From: an uncultured Collinsella sp. | GTDB lineage: Bacteria; Actinomycetota; Coriobacteriia; Coriobacteriales; Coriobacteriaceae | Direction of reading: 5' to 3' | Length of the DNA: 23,081 nt | NCBI GenBank assembly: GCA_902465265.1 | Contig: CABQMF010000031.1 | Coordinates: 1 to 23,081 of the forward strand | Shown: piece by piece, positions 1 through 9,639 of the stretch | How the letters are laid out: every line of letters starts with the position of its first letter | Numbering within the stretch: position 1 is the stretch's first letter | Notes under the pieces: model-generated | The model's input: the letters and a program-made list of their open reading frames with translations, nothing else | The model's database searches: none | Told to the model about the DNA's origin: nothing | Translations under genes and position numbers: made by a program

Positions 1-1232
1 CCCTGCTTGCCCTTGAGGGCCTCGGCGAGCGACTTGAGCGGGCGACCGCCACGGCCAGAGACCGGGCGACCACGACGGCCGTTGTCGAACAGGGCGTCCA
101 CGGACTCCTGGAGCATGCGCTTCTCGTTGTTCACGATGATCGCAGGGGCGTCCAGGTCGAGCAGGCGCTTGAGTCGGTTGTTACGGTTGATCACGCGACG
201 GTACAGGTCGTTGAGGTCGGACGCGGCGAAGCGGCCGCCGTCGAGCTGGACCATCGGGCGCAGATCGGGCGGAATGACCGGGATGACGTCCAAGATCATG
301 TTCGCGGGGCTGTTGCCGCCCTTCAGGAAGGCGTCAACGACCTCGAGGCGCTTAACGGCCTTCTCGCGCTTCTGCTTCTGGGAGTCCTCGTCGGCGATGA
401 TGGCCTTGAGCTTCTCGGCCTCGGAAGGAAGGTCGATGGCAGCGAGCAGGTCGCGGACGGCCTCGGCACCCATGCCACCCTTGAAGTACATGGAGTAGTA
501 GCGGGTCATCTCGCGGAACAGCGGCTCATCGGAGATGAGGTCGCGCTCGGTGAGTTTCATGAAGGCGTTGAAGGCGTCCGTGCGGAGCTGCTTCTCGTCC
601 TTGCACTCTTCCTCGATGTCGACGATGCCGGAGGCGATCTCCTCGGGGGTCAGCGGCTCCTCGTCGGAGAACTCGTCAAAGTTCTCGGGGTCGCCCTGCT
701 CCTTGAGGGACTCGATCTGGCGGGCGCACTCGGCATCGATCTCTTCCAGATCGGCGGCGAGCTCCTCGCGCAGGTCGTCGGCGTCGGCCTCGCGAGCCTC
801 ATAGTCAACCTCGGTGATGATGTAGCTGGCAAAGTACAGAACCTTCTCGAGGTCCTTGGACTTGATGTCGAGCATACGGCTCATCGGGAAGCTCGTGGGG
901 CTCTTGAAGTACCAGATGTGGGACACGGGAGCGGCGAGCTCGATGTGACCCATGCGGTCGCGACGCACCTTGGCCGAGGTAACCTCGACGCCGCAGCGCT
1001 CGCAGACGATGCCCTTAAAGCGGATGCCCTTGTACTTGCCGCAGGAGCACTCCCAGTCCTTGGCGGGACCGAAGATCTTCTCGCAGAACAGGCCGTCCTT
1101 CTCGGGCTTGAGGGTACGGTAATTGATGGTCTCCGGCTTCTTGACCTCACCGTGCGACCAGGAACGGATCTGGTCGGCGGAGGCAAGGGAGATCTTTACC
1201 GAGTCAAAATCAGTAGCTTCGAAATCTGCCAC
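1..1232 (-). CDS. rpoC: DNA-directed RNA polymerase subunit beta' (N-terminal part, cut by window edge)
   Basis: RpoC is the beta' subunit of RNA polymerase and carries the catalytic Mg site. Only about 410 N-terminal residues are inside the window; the NADFDGD catalytic motif lies beyond position 1. The product begins MADFEATDFDSVKIS from a GTG codon at 1232-1230. An AAGGAG ribosome site precedes it and overlaps the rpoB stop codon, which lies 6 bp upstream, so the two genes are probably translationally coupled. The N-terminal zinc finger is complete (C62, C64, C77, C80, with the same spacing as in E. coli). The conserved block DGGRF-SDLNDLYRRVINRNNRL and the GRRGRPV / RPLKSLAEALKGKQG stretch near the window edge match the family. 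A moderately acidic, helical segment at about residues 130-210 is lineage-variable. Identification is certain. Confidence 0.97.
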   Translation of the reverse strand, partial: MADFEATDFDSVKISLASADQIRSWSHGEVKKPETINYRTLKPEKDGLFCEKIFGPAKDWECSCGKYKGIRFKGIVCERCGVEVTSAKVRRDRMGHIELAAPVSHIWYFKSPTSFPMSRMLDIKSKDLEKVLYFASYIITEVDYEAREADADDLREELAADLEEIDAECARQIESLKEQGDPENFDEFSDEEPLTPEEIASGIVDIEEECKDEKQLRTDAFNAFMKLTERDLISDEPLFREMTRYYSMYFKGGMGAEAVRDLLAAIDLPSEAEKLKAIIADEDSQKQKREKAVKRLEVVDAFLKGGNSPANMILDVIPVIPPDLRPMVQLDGGRFAASDLNDLYRRVINRNNRLKRLLDLDAPAIIVNNEKRMLQESVDALFDNGRRGRPVSGRGGRPLKSLAEALKGKQ

Positions 1233-1238
1233 AGTCAA

Positions 1239-4730
<3,492 letters not shown>

Positions 4731-4803
4731 CAGGTTTTTCCTCCTTCACGGAAATGCTCGGTGGGTTGGCGAGGCATAGCTTCGCCAGTTATCGCAACCT
4801 AAT

Positions 4804-4831
4804 AGTTTATCAGGTACCGACCGTTGGGCAA
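4804..4831 (-). promoter_or_regulatory. possible rpoB promoter
   Basis: On the minus strand TTGCCC (4831-4826) and TAAACT (4809-4804) are separated by 16 bp, with 4/6 matches to each sigma-70 consensus hexamer. The site is about 75 bp upstream of the rpoB start codon. It is the best candidate I could see, but it is weak and unconfirmed. Confidence 0.35.
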
Positions 4832-4877
4832 GAAAAGCCTTGACGCGATTGAGTTTTTGGAGTAGCAAAGTTTTTCG

Positions 4878-4934
4878 ACAGAAAATATGCAGGTAGATAG
4901 GTGTGTATCGAACATCTGTTCATATATTTTCTGT
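4878..4934. promoter_or_regulatory. AT-rich inverted repeat with LexA-like box upstream of rpoB
   Basis: Perfect 11-bp arms (ACAGAAAATAT at 4878-4888 and its complement at 4924-4934) enclose a 35-bp interior. The interior contains CGAACATCTGTTCA (4909-4922), which matches 12 of 14 positions of the Gram-positive SOS box CGAACRNRYGTTYC. The element stands out as AT-rich in a GC-rich setting. It lies about 150-200 bp upstream of rpoB, between the rpoB start and array A. A role in regulation is inferred only from position and symmetry. Confidence 0.4.
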
Positions 4935-4993
4935 GAACAGCGCTGCTGATGCGCGCCGCTGAATGGCGGAATGGCGGCGAGGGTTGATCGAGC

Positions 4994-5179
4994 GGAAACT
5001 GCGTCCCGTTTTGAGGCCTCAAACTGGGACGCAGCTTCCGATTGAGCCCTGTTTGGGAAAGCACATCCCATTCTGAGCCGAAATTCCGGGTCGCAGTTTC
5101 CGCTAGGGGCTCCAACCGGAAAGCGCATCGCAGAATTCGACCAAATTGTAGGTCGCACTTTCCGGCAGGACGTGACAAG
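4994..5179. repeat. palindromic array A, three 62-bp units
   Basis: Units begin with GGAAA at 4994, 5056 and 5118, exactly 62 bp apart. Each unit has a left arm of the type GGAAACTGCGTCCC, a variable interior of about 18 bp, and a right arm of the type GGGACGCAGTTTCC at offset 32. A linker of about 16 bp then leads to the next unit. Unit 1 is a nearly perfect hairpin closing on GAGGCCTC; units 2 and 3 are more degenerate. The period is not a multiple of three and no single frame fits, so it is non-coding. The array lies between divergent rpoB and the propeller gene. The same unit recurs at 17509-17724 and 19101-19362. Confidence 0.9.
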
Positions 5180-5206
5180 GGGACCGCCGTTTAATCGCAT
5201 TCGTTT

Positions 5207-5223
5207 GGCAATGTTGCGCAACA
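5207..5223. promoter_or_regulatory. 17-bp motif with perfect palindrome TGTTGCGCAACA (copy 1)
   Basis: GGCAATGTTGCGCAACA occurs here, 62 bp upstream of the ATG at 5286, and again at 17723-17739, upstream of the other zinc-ribbon membrane-protein gene. The flanking bases differ between the copies, so the match is confined to the 17 bp. The inner 12 bp are perfectly self-complementary, as expected of a dimeric repressor or activator site. No regulator has been identified. Confidence 0.5.
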
Positions 5224-5285
5224 GATTCTTCGAATCCGGCATGAAGATACTGGATGGTTACTTATAGCCTAAAGAAAGGATTGCC

Positions 5286-6152
5286 ATGTTTAAGAGCATC
5301 CGAAAAGACGGGAAGATCGCCGCAGTCGTAATCGGCATCGCAGCGGCGCTGACCCCGCTGGCCGCCCCCCCCGCGGCATTAGCTGACGGCCTACCGACAC
5401 CGGAGCTTGAGAAGTCGTTAACTGTTGACGTCGAAGGCCAAGATTCGAGTGCATGGTCCACGGACGATGGCAATTACGCCGTCATCGACGATTGTGACTA
5501 TGACCTTGACGATAACGATAATAATGTATATTATGGATATTCACGGCTTGATCTTAAGAGCGGTGAAGTCACTCCTATCGACATACCGAAATCCTGTCTA
5601 TCCAATGTTTACAGTACTTCGAACGGCGAGTATCTTTATTGGCTGGAGGACGGCAAGGTCATCGTCTATTCCGTCGAAGATCAACAGCGGGTCGCCCACT
5701 CTATACACGTAAAGAAGTCAGAGGTCGGCAGCATCGAGCTTAATGAAGACGGAAACAGCTTGACCGCCCATTGTTCGAATGGCAAATACGGGGGAGTTTG
5801 CGTTTTCAATCTGCAATCAAATAAGAAAACATTTACGTACAAGTTCGAAAAAGGCGATTTGAATGCCGTCCTCTCAAGGGATGGAAAGCATTTGTATGTC
5901 TGCTCGAATCGAAAGCTCAAGATAATCGACATTCCCGATGGCTCCACGTCAATTAAAGGGATACCAGGCAACGCCCAATGTGATGGGGTAACTACGGCAG
6001 ACGGGTCCGATAAACTACTCATACGGACTACCAGCGACGATGACGATTCGCCATATACAACTTATTTCATGGCGGATTACGATGGCAACAACATCGATAA
6101 AGTAGCCGACGGTCGCACTGGCGAGCGTCTCGGCCTGGGACTCGCACGATAA
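5286..6152 (+). CDS. secreted beta-propeller-like protein, N-terminal fragment of a frameshifted gene
   Basis: The 288-residue fragment begins at ATG 5286 with an AAAGGA ribosome site 5 nt upstream. Residues 1-34 form a signal peptide: basic start, hydrophobic core VVIGIAAALTPLAAPP, and an ALADG-type cleavage region. The rest shows repeated blade-like strands, such as GYSRLDLKSGEV, YLYWLEDGKVIVYSVEDQ and HLYVCSNRKLKIIDIPDG, typical of WD40/YncE-like propellers that face the outside. The frame ends at 6152 just where another blade is expected. The +1-shifted frame (open from 6106) continues with SAWDSHDNSSAIRLID, so the real gene probably runs to 6732. GC content is visibly lower than in the neighbours, which suggests acquisition or relaxed constraint. 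No specific ligand can be named. Confidence 0.75.
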   Translation: MFKSIRKDGKIAAVVIGIAAALTPLAAPPAALADGLPTPELEKSLTVDVEGQDSSAWSTDDGNYAVIDDCDYDLDDNDNNVYYGYSRLDLKSGEVTPIDIPKSCLSNVYSTSNGEYLYWLEDGKVIVYSVEDQQRVAHSIHVKKSEVGSIELNEDGNSLTAHCSNGKYGGVCVFNLQSNKKTFTYKFEKGDLNAVLSRDGKHLYVCSNRKLKIIDIPDGSTSIKGIPGNAQCDGVTTADGSDKLLIRTTSDDDDSPYTTYFMADYDGNNIDKVADGRTGERLGLGLAR

Positions 6153-6732
6153 TTCAAGCGCAATCCGTCTCATCGACACCAAGACGGGCCAGAGAGTCGA
6201 CTGTAAAATTAAATCGGATAGCACTGGCATCCCCGAGTTCGTCGATAACGACCAAAAAATTCTCGTGGACTATTCCGATGCCGAAGACCCCACGAAGCTG
6301 CACATCGACGTCTACAAGTCGAATATCCACTATAGTCCGATCGAAGAAATCATCTTCTTTGCCCAGGACAACATGCCAATCGTTATTGGCGGTGGAGTTG
6401 CGGTCGTCCTGATAATCATCGGCGGCATCACCATCGTTTGCACCCTTCGCAAAAAGCGCGCCGCAGCTCAAACAAGCATCGCTGGCACCACACCCAAAGC
6501 AAAGAAGCACAAACGCAGCCGCAACAAGAAGTATTCCCAGCAGGAACAGGTCGCTCAACAGTCTTCTGCTGATTCGGCATTTGATGCACAATGGCAATCA
6601 TCAGGGAAGCCCCTCACAGACATTTCCCAGCAGCCGGTCGCATCTTCCGCCCCGAAATTCTGCCGCCACTGCGGCACCCCACTCGTACCAGAAGCCAAGT
6701 TCTGCCCCAAGTGCGGCCATCCGGTCGAATAG
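6106..6732 (+). CDS. C-terminal fragment of the frameshifted propeller gene: last blade, membrane segment, zinc ribbon
   Basis: This frame is open from 6106. Its first ordinary start codon is GTG at 6265, which has no ribosome site, so it is unlikely to be an independent gene. It supplies a last propeller-like segment (AIRLIDTKTGQRVDC), then a membrane helix (IVIGGGVAVVLIIIGG and following) that ends in RKKR. The positive-inside rule therefore puts the rest in the cytoplasm. A Lys/Gln/Ser-rich linker leads to a C-terminal zinc ribbon with two CxxC pairs, FCRHCG and FCPKCG, just before the stop at 6732. Together with 5286-6152 the intact protein would be an extracellular sensor-like propeller joined to a cytoplasmic zinc ribbon. 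It could be a pseudogene, a sequencing error, or a recoded gene. A terminator follows. Confidence 0.7.
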   Translation, partial: PTVALASVSAWDSHDNSSAIRLIDTKTGQRVDCKIKSDSTGIPEFVDNDQKILVDYSDAEDPTKLHIDVYKSNIHYSPIEEIIFFAQDNMPIVIGGGVAVVLIIIGGITIVCTLRKKRAAAQTSIAGTTPKAKKHKRSRNKKYSQQEQVAQQSSADSAFDAQWQSSGKPLTDISQQPVASSAPKFCRHCGTPLVPEAKFCPKCGHPVE

Positions 6733-6761
6733 CACCTGACAAGCAAACCCACAGCCAAATC

Positions 6762-6793
6762 GGGCCGCCCCTCACGGGACGGCCCTTTTGCTT
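6762..6793 (+). terminator. rho-independent terminator of the propeller/zinc-ribbon gene
   Basis: GGGCCG at 6762-6767 pairs with CGGCCC at 6780-6785, with further pairing inside, and is followed by TTTTGCTT. It begins 30 bp after the stop codon at 6732. Confidence 0.8.
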
Positions 6794-6819
6794 GGAAGAA
6801 AATCAGGTGAAGCGGTAGG

Positions 6820-6850
6820 ATGTGACAAAGGGATTGTCCCTTTGTCACAT
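6820..6850. repeat. perfect 14-bp-arm palindrome
   Basis: ATGTGACAAAGGGA (6820-6833) and its exact complement (6837-6850) flank a 3-bp loop, between the terminators of two convergent genes. It has no T-tract of its own. Partial matches occur at 5171-5185 (CGTGACAAGGGGACC) beside array A and near 17445 (ATGGGGACAG) beside array B, which hints at a dispersed REP-like element. Confidence 0.7.
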
Positions 6851-6853
6851 TGG

Positions 6854-6889
6854 CCAAAAAAACGGGTGCAGACCGAAGTCCGCACCCGT
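6854..6889 (-). terminator. rho-independent terminator of galU
   Basis: On the minus strand ACGGGTGC (6889-6882) pairs with GCACCCGT (6869-6862) around a GGAC-TTCG-GTCT tip, followed by a run of T residues. It starts 20 bp after the galU stop codon. Confidence 0.9.
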
Positions 6890-6909
6890 AAATGTCGATG
6901 CCCGAAGGC

Positions 6910-7818
6910 TTACTTGCGCATCAAACCGCCGCGCTCGTCGATGGCGTCCCAGAAGGCGCCGGCAAAGCGAGGATCGCTTGCGGCCATGAGGGCGTTGGTG
7001 GCCATCCAGCCAGACGGGGTGCCGGTATCGTAGCCCGACAGCGGGTCGAAGACGACGGCGTACATGGCCTCGCGGTCGAGCGAGCGGGCCATGGCGTCGG
7101 TAAGCTGGATCTCGCCGCCCTTACCGGCCTGCTGATCGGCGAGCAGGTCCATGACCAGCGGGCTCAGCAGGTAACGACCGACGATGTACAGGTTGGACGG
7201 AGCCGCCTCGGGAGCGGGCTTCTCGACCAGACCGCCGATGCGCCAGACAGCGCCCGGCTCGGCATCGGCAACGCCCTCGGCGCCCTCGAGCGAACCGACG
7301 CGCTCGCCGGCGATAACGCCGTAGCGGCTGACTTCCTCGGGCGAGCAAGCAGCGACAGCGATAACCGATGCGCCACCGTGCTCTTTGGAAACGGCGAGCA
7401 TCTTGTCGCAGATGTCGCGGTTAGGCACAACGTAGTCGCCCAGAAGAACCAGGAAGTTCTCCCCTGCCACGGCGTCGGCAGCAGAGCGAATGGCGTGACC
7501 GAGGCCCTTGGGCTCGTACTGATAACGGAAGTCGACCGGCATACCGCCCGCATGGGCGACGGCGTCGGCGTAGGCGTCCTTACCACGCTCGCGCAGCAGG
7601 TTCTCGAGCGAACGATCGGGCTGGAAATAGCTCAGCAGCTCGGGCTTACCGGGAGAGGTAACGATGATGGCATCGTCGACTTCCTCGGGGTCGAGCGCCT
7701 CCTCAACGACATACTGAATGACCGGCTTGTCGAGCACCGGCAGCATCTCTTTGGGCGTGCACTTAGTGCCAGGCAGAAAACGCGTGCCAAGGCCGGCGGC
7801 GGGGATGATTGCCTTCAT
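6910..7818 (-). CDS. galU: UTP--glucose-1-phosphate uridylyltransferase
   Basis: GalU makes UDP-glucose from UTP and glucose-1-phosphate in the cytoplasm, feeding cell-wall glycopolymer, exopolysaccharide and galactose pathways. The product has 302 residues, normal for the family. The nucleotidyltransferase signature GLGTRFLPGTK is at residues 9-19 and is followed by PKEMLPVLDKPVIQYVVEEA; EPKGLGHAI is at about 102-110, LLGDYV at 125-130, and there is a VEKP motif near 200. I chose ATG 7818, giving MKAIIPAAGLGTR. The in-frame TTG at 7827 would add three residues but sits only 3 nt from the AAAGGA site. It is monocistronic: a terminator follows, and the rplL terminator lies upstream. It sits between rplJ-rplL and rpoB-rpoC. 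Confidence 0.95.
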   Translation of the reverse strand: MKAIIPAAGLGTRFLPGTKCTPKEMLPVLDKPVIQYVVEEALDPEEVDDAIIVTSPGKPELLSYFQPDRSLENLLRERGKDAYADAVAHAGGMPVDFRYQYEPKGLGHAIRSAADAVAGENFLVLLGDYVVPNRDICDKMLAVSKEHGGASVIAVAACSPEEVSRYGVIAGERVGSLEGAEGVADAEPGAVWRIGGLVEKPAPEAAPSNLYIVGRYLLSPLVMDLLADQQAGKGGEIQLTDAMARSLDREAMYAVVFDPLSGYDTGTPSGWMATNALMAASDPRFAGAFWDAIDERGGLMRK

Positions 7819-8061
7819 GTTATTCAAGGATCCTTTCGCAGGCGCAGAATGCGCCCTATGCGTGCGGCACGGCGGCCGCAGACCAAATTGCGATACCGAA
7901 GTATCTTACCGCCGGAGACATACGTCGCCGTAAGGCAAACGCAATTCTTCAGCAGGTCAACGCAAATTATTGCTCAAATGGTGCAATTTTACGCCCCAGC
8001 GGTAACGGGATTGGCACGGCGAAGACAACGGCGCTCTGCGTGCCGAGCAATGGGAATGAGG
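7819..8061. other. intergenic region upstream of galU
   Basis: About 240 bp between galU and the rplL terminator. It should hold the galU promoter, since the rplL terminator is strong. On the minus strand TAAGAT lies near 7907 and TTGACC near 7960, but they do not form a well-spaced pair, so I do not call a promoter. Nothing coding is visible. Confidence 0.4.
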
Positions 8062-8104
8062 GGCCAAAACAAAAAAGACGGGGCTCGCAATGCGAACCCC
8101 GTCT
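8062..8104 (-). terminator. rho-independent terminator of the rplJ-rplL operon
   Basis: On the minus strand AGACGGGG (8104-8097) pairs with CCCCGTCT (8083-8076), with TTCGC/GCGAG extending the stem, followed by TTTTTTGTTTTGG. It begins 28 bp after the rplL stop codon and separates rplL from galU. Confidence 0.93.
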
Positions 8105-8131
8105 GCAAAAAAATCTGGCGAGAGAGCCTGA

Positions 8132-8509
8132 TTACTTGAGGGTGACAGCAGCGCCAGCAGCCTCGAGCTTCTCCTTGGCAGCCTCGGCGTCCTCCTTCTT
8201 GGCACCCTCGAGAACAGCCTTGGGAGCGCCCTCGACGACCTCCTTGGCCTCCTTCAGGCCAAGGTTGGTGAGCTCACGGACGGCCTTGATGACCTGGATC
8301 TTGTTGTCGCCGAAGCCCTCGAGCACGACGTCAAACTCGGTCTTCTCCTCGGCCTCAGCAGCGCCAGCAGCAGGAGCGGCGACAACAGCGGCAGGAGCAG
8401 CGGCGGAAACGCCGAAGGTGTCCTCGATAGCCTTGACGAGCTCGGAAGCCTCGAGAAGGGTCATTTCCTTAAGAGCATCGATGATCTCATCGGTGGTAAG
8501 CTTAGCCAT
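8132..8509 (-). CDS. rplL: 50S ribosomal protein L7/L12
   Basis: L7/L12 is the multicopy stalk protein that recruits translation factors to the ribosome. The 125-residue length is standard. Residues 1-35 are the dimerisation domain (MAKLTTDEIIDALKEMTLLEASEL). An Ala/Pro-rich hinge follows at about 36-56, and residues 57-125 form the C-terminal domain with EFDVVLEGFGDNKIQVIKAVRE and LGLKEAKEVVEGAP. The start at ATG 8509 has an AAAGGA site 7 nt upstream; a longer upstream reading (MHPHGNRKD...) is rejected because MAKL is the family start. It is the second gene of the rplJ-rplL operon, 102 bp after rplJ, with three small hairpins between them. Confidence 0.98.
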   Translation of the reverse strand: MAKLTTDEIIDALKEMTLLEASELVKAIEDTFGVSAAAPAAVVAAPAAGAAEAEEKTEFDVVLEGFGDNKIQVIKAVRELTNLGLKEAKEVVEGAPKAVLEGAKKEDAEAAKEKLEAAGAAVTLK

Positions 8510-8528
8510 TTCTAAGTCCTTTCGGTTT

Positions 8529-8596
8529 CCGTGCGGATGCACGGAGATCAGTTAAAACACGGCGCGAATGCGCCAAGGGTGCGGCGTTGCCGCCGC
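8529..8596 (-). other. three consecutive hairpins in the rplJ-rplL spacer
   Basis: CCGTGC/GCACGG (8529-8544), GGCGC/GCGCC (8561-8574) and GCGGCG/CGCCGC (8581-8596) lie in the 102-bp spacer. On the minus strand the middle hairpin is followed by GTGTTTTAA, which resembles a weak attenuator. A role in setting the L10:L12 ratio is an inference. Confidence 0.45.
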
Positions 8597-8611
8597 GGGT
8601 GAAAACAGCAA

Positions 8612-9133
8612 CTAGGCTGCCTTCTGCTCGGAGACCTGCTGGATCGAACGAGCGAGACCAGAGGAAACGCCGTTGACGCAGACAGCGATGTCGCGAGCGA
8701 AACCGGAGATGAGACCGGCGATCTGGCCGAGAAGCTGATCCTTGGTGGGCAGCTCGGCGATAGCCTTAACATCATCAGCGGAAACGGCCTTGCCGTCGGA
8801 GATACCGCCCTTGATCTCAAGGACGCCCTTGGACTGAGCGGAGAAGTCCTTAAGGGCCTTAGCGGCCTCGACCGGCTCGGACTCGTAGAACACATAAGCG
8901 ACGGGGCCGGCGAGGATCTCGTCGAGCTCGGGCTGCTCCTGGTTCTTGAGAGCGATCTTGACCAGGTTGTTCTTGTAGACCTTCATCTCGGCGCCGCACT
9001 CGCGAAGCTGATGACGCAGCTCCTGAGCCTGCTTAACCGTCAGACCGTTGTAGTTGACGACGAACAGACCGGCGTTCTCGGCGATACGGGACTCGATCTC
9101 TGCAACCTTGTCGATTTTGTACTGCTGGGGCAT
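8612..9133 (-). CDS. rplJ: 50S ribosomal protein L10
   Basis: L10 anchors the L7/L12 dimers to 23S rRNA as the base of the ribosomal stalk, and it is also the translational/attenuation repressor of its own operon. The 173-residue length fits. The N-terminal RNA-binding domain is recognisable (KIDKVAEIESRIAENAGLFVVNYNGLTVKQAQELR, YKNNLVKIAL), as are GPVAYVF and the C-terminal helix (ELPTKDQLLGQIAGLISG) that binds L12 dimers. The ATG at 9133 has AGGAGG 8 nt upstream. Transcription probably starts at the promoter 9350-9378 and passes through an L10 leader with a terminator-like hairpin. Confidence 0.97.
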   Translation of the reverse strand: MPQQYKIDKVAEIESRIAENAGLFVVNYNGLTVKQAQELRHQLRECGAEMKVYKNNLVKIALKNQEQPELDEILAGPVAYVFYESEPVEAAKALKDFSAQSKGVLEIKGGISDGKAVSADDVKAIAELPTKDQLLGQIAGLISGFARDIAVCVNGVSSGLARSIQQVSEQKAA

Positions 9134-9343
9134 GAATTACACCTCCTCGAATTCTTTCCGGGCACGGTCCGCCACAAGGACGTGACGGGGGCATGTCCAA
9201 AAAGAAAGCCCCCGCGCTGCATGAGCGACGGGGGCGAGAAGACATATCTACTCGACCACCTCGGCTGGCGGGATATCCCATTAAGCTCGCGGGCGATGCC
9301 CGTTTGCACCGGCTGTCTCTGGCAGCGGATTCGTGCGTGAACC
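9134..9343 (-). ncRNA. L10 leader, autoregulatory 5' UTR of rplJ-rplL
   Basis: The roughly 210-nt leader between the proposed start site (near 9343) and rplJ contains, on the minus strand, the L10-leader signature AGAGACAGCCGGTGC (near 9322-9308), CTTAAT (near 9284-9279) and GCCGAGGTGG (near 9265-9256). This is the L10-binding kink-turn region known from other bacteria. It is followed by a terminator hairpin at 9196-9235. Free L10-L12 complex is expected to bind here and favour termination. Recognition rests on sequence motifs, not on a covariance search. Confidence 0.8.
9196..9235 (-). terminator. attenuator terminator in the L10 leader
   Basis: On the minus strand GCCCCCG (9235-9229) pairs with CGGGGGC (9214-9208), followed by TTTCTTTTT. 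It ends 62 bp before the rplJ start codon, with no clear promoter between, so it fits a conditional terminator better than the end of an upstream transcript. Confidence 0.85.
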
Positions 9344-9349
9344 GAAAGT

Positions 9350-9378
9350 ATTATGGCGGGGACCCCGGCGTCGGTCAA
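9350..9378 (-). promoter_or_regulatory. promoter of rplJ-rplL
   Basis: On the minus strand TTGACC (9378-9373) and CATAAT (9355-9350) are spaced by exactly 17 bp, with 4/6 and 5/6 consensus matches. It lies just upstream of the L10 leader and is the strongest promoter-like sequence in this part of the window. Confidence 0.75.
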
Positions 9379-9602
9379 CGGAAAACCGGGCTGTACACAA
9401 TTCCACCATCCGGCACGCGTCGCCGAAGGCCGGGCGCAAGGTTTTCGCTCGGTCAAGTCCTGGGCTCGCTCGGAAAGCACATTAAGTGCTTTCCGGCTCG
9501 TGCGGAATCTACGAAAACCTTGCGCCCGGCCTTCGGCGGCGCGGCCTGCGTCAACTATGGGGCAGCCCGGGTTTTCGTTGGCTGACGTCCCCACTCATAA
9601 TG
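9350..9602. repeat. 253-bp imperfect palindrome upstream of rplJ
   Basis: A perfect 27-bp inverted pair (9421-9447 and 9512-9538; core CCGGGCGCAAGG) surrounds a central hairpin CGGAAAGCAC-ATTAA-GTGCTTTCCG (9471-9495). The outer arms also match: both ends carry ATTATG, a GGGGAC block, CAACG, AAAACC and GGGCTG in the same order and inverted orientation. The left end contains the rplJ promoter, and the right end has a partly matching outward copy with a shorter -35/-10 spacing. There is no transposase or ORF inside. It could be a MITE-like element or an inverted duplication of a promoter region. Confidence 0.85.
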
Positions 9603-9639
9603 CTTGGGTCGGTAGGCTGATGTGTTGCGTCCCGTTGGG

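Noticed and set aside
6892..8139. 415-codon plus-strand frame opposite galU
   Set aside because: It is antisense to galU over most of its length, runs through the galU upstream region and the rplL terminator, and its product resembles nothing.
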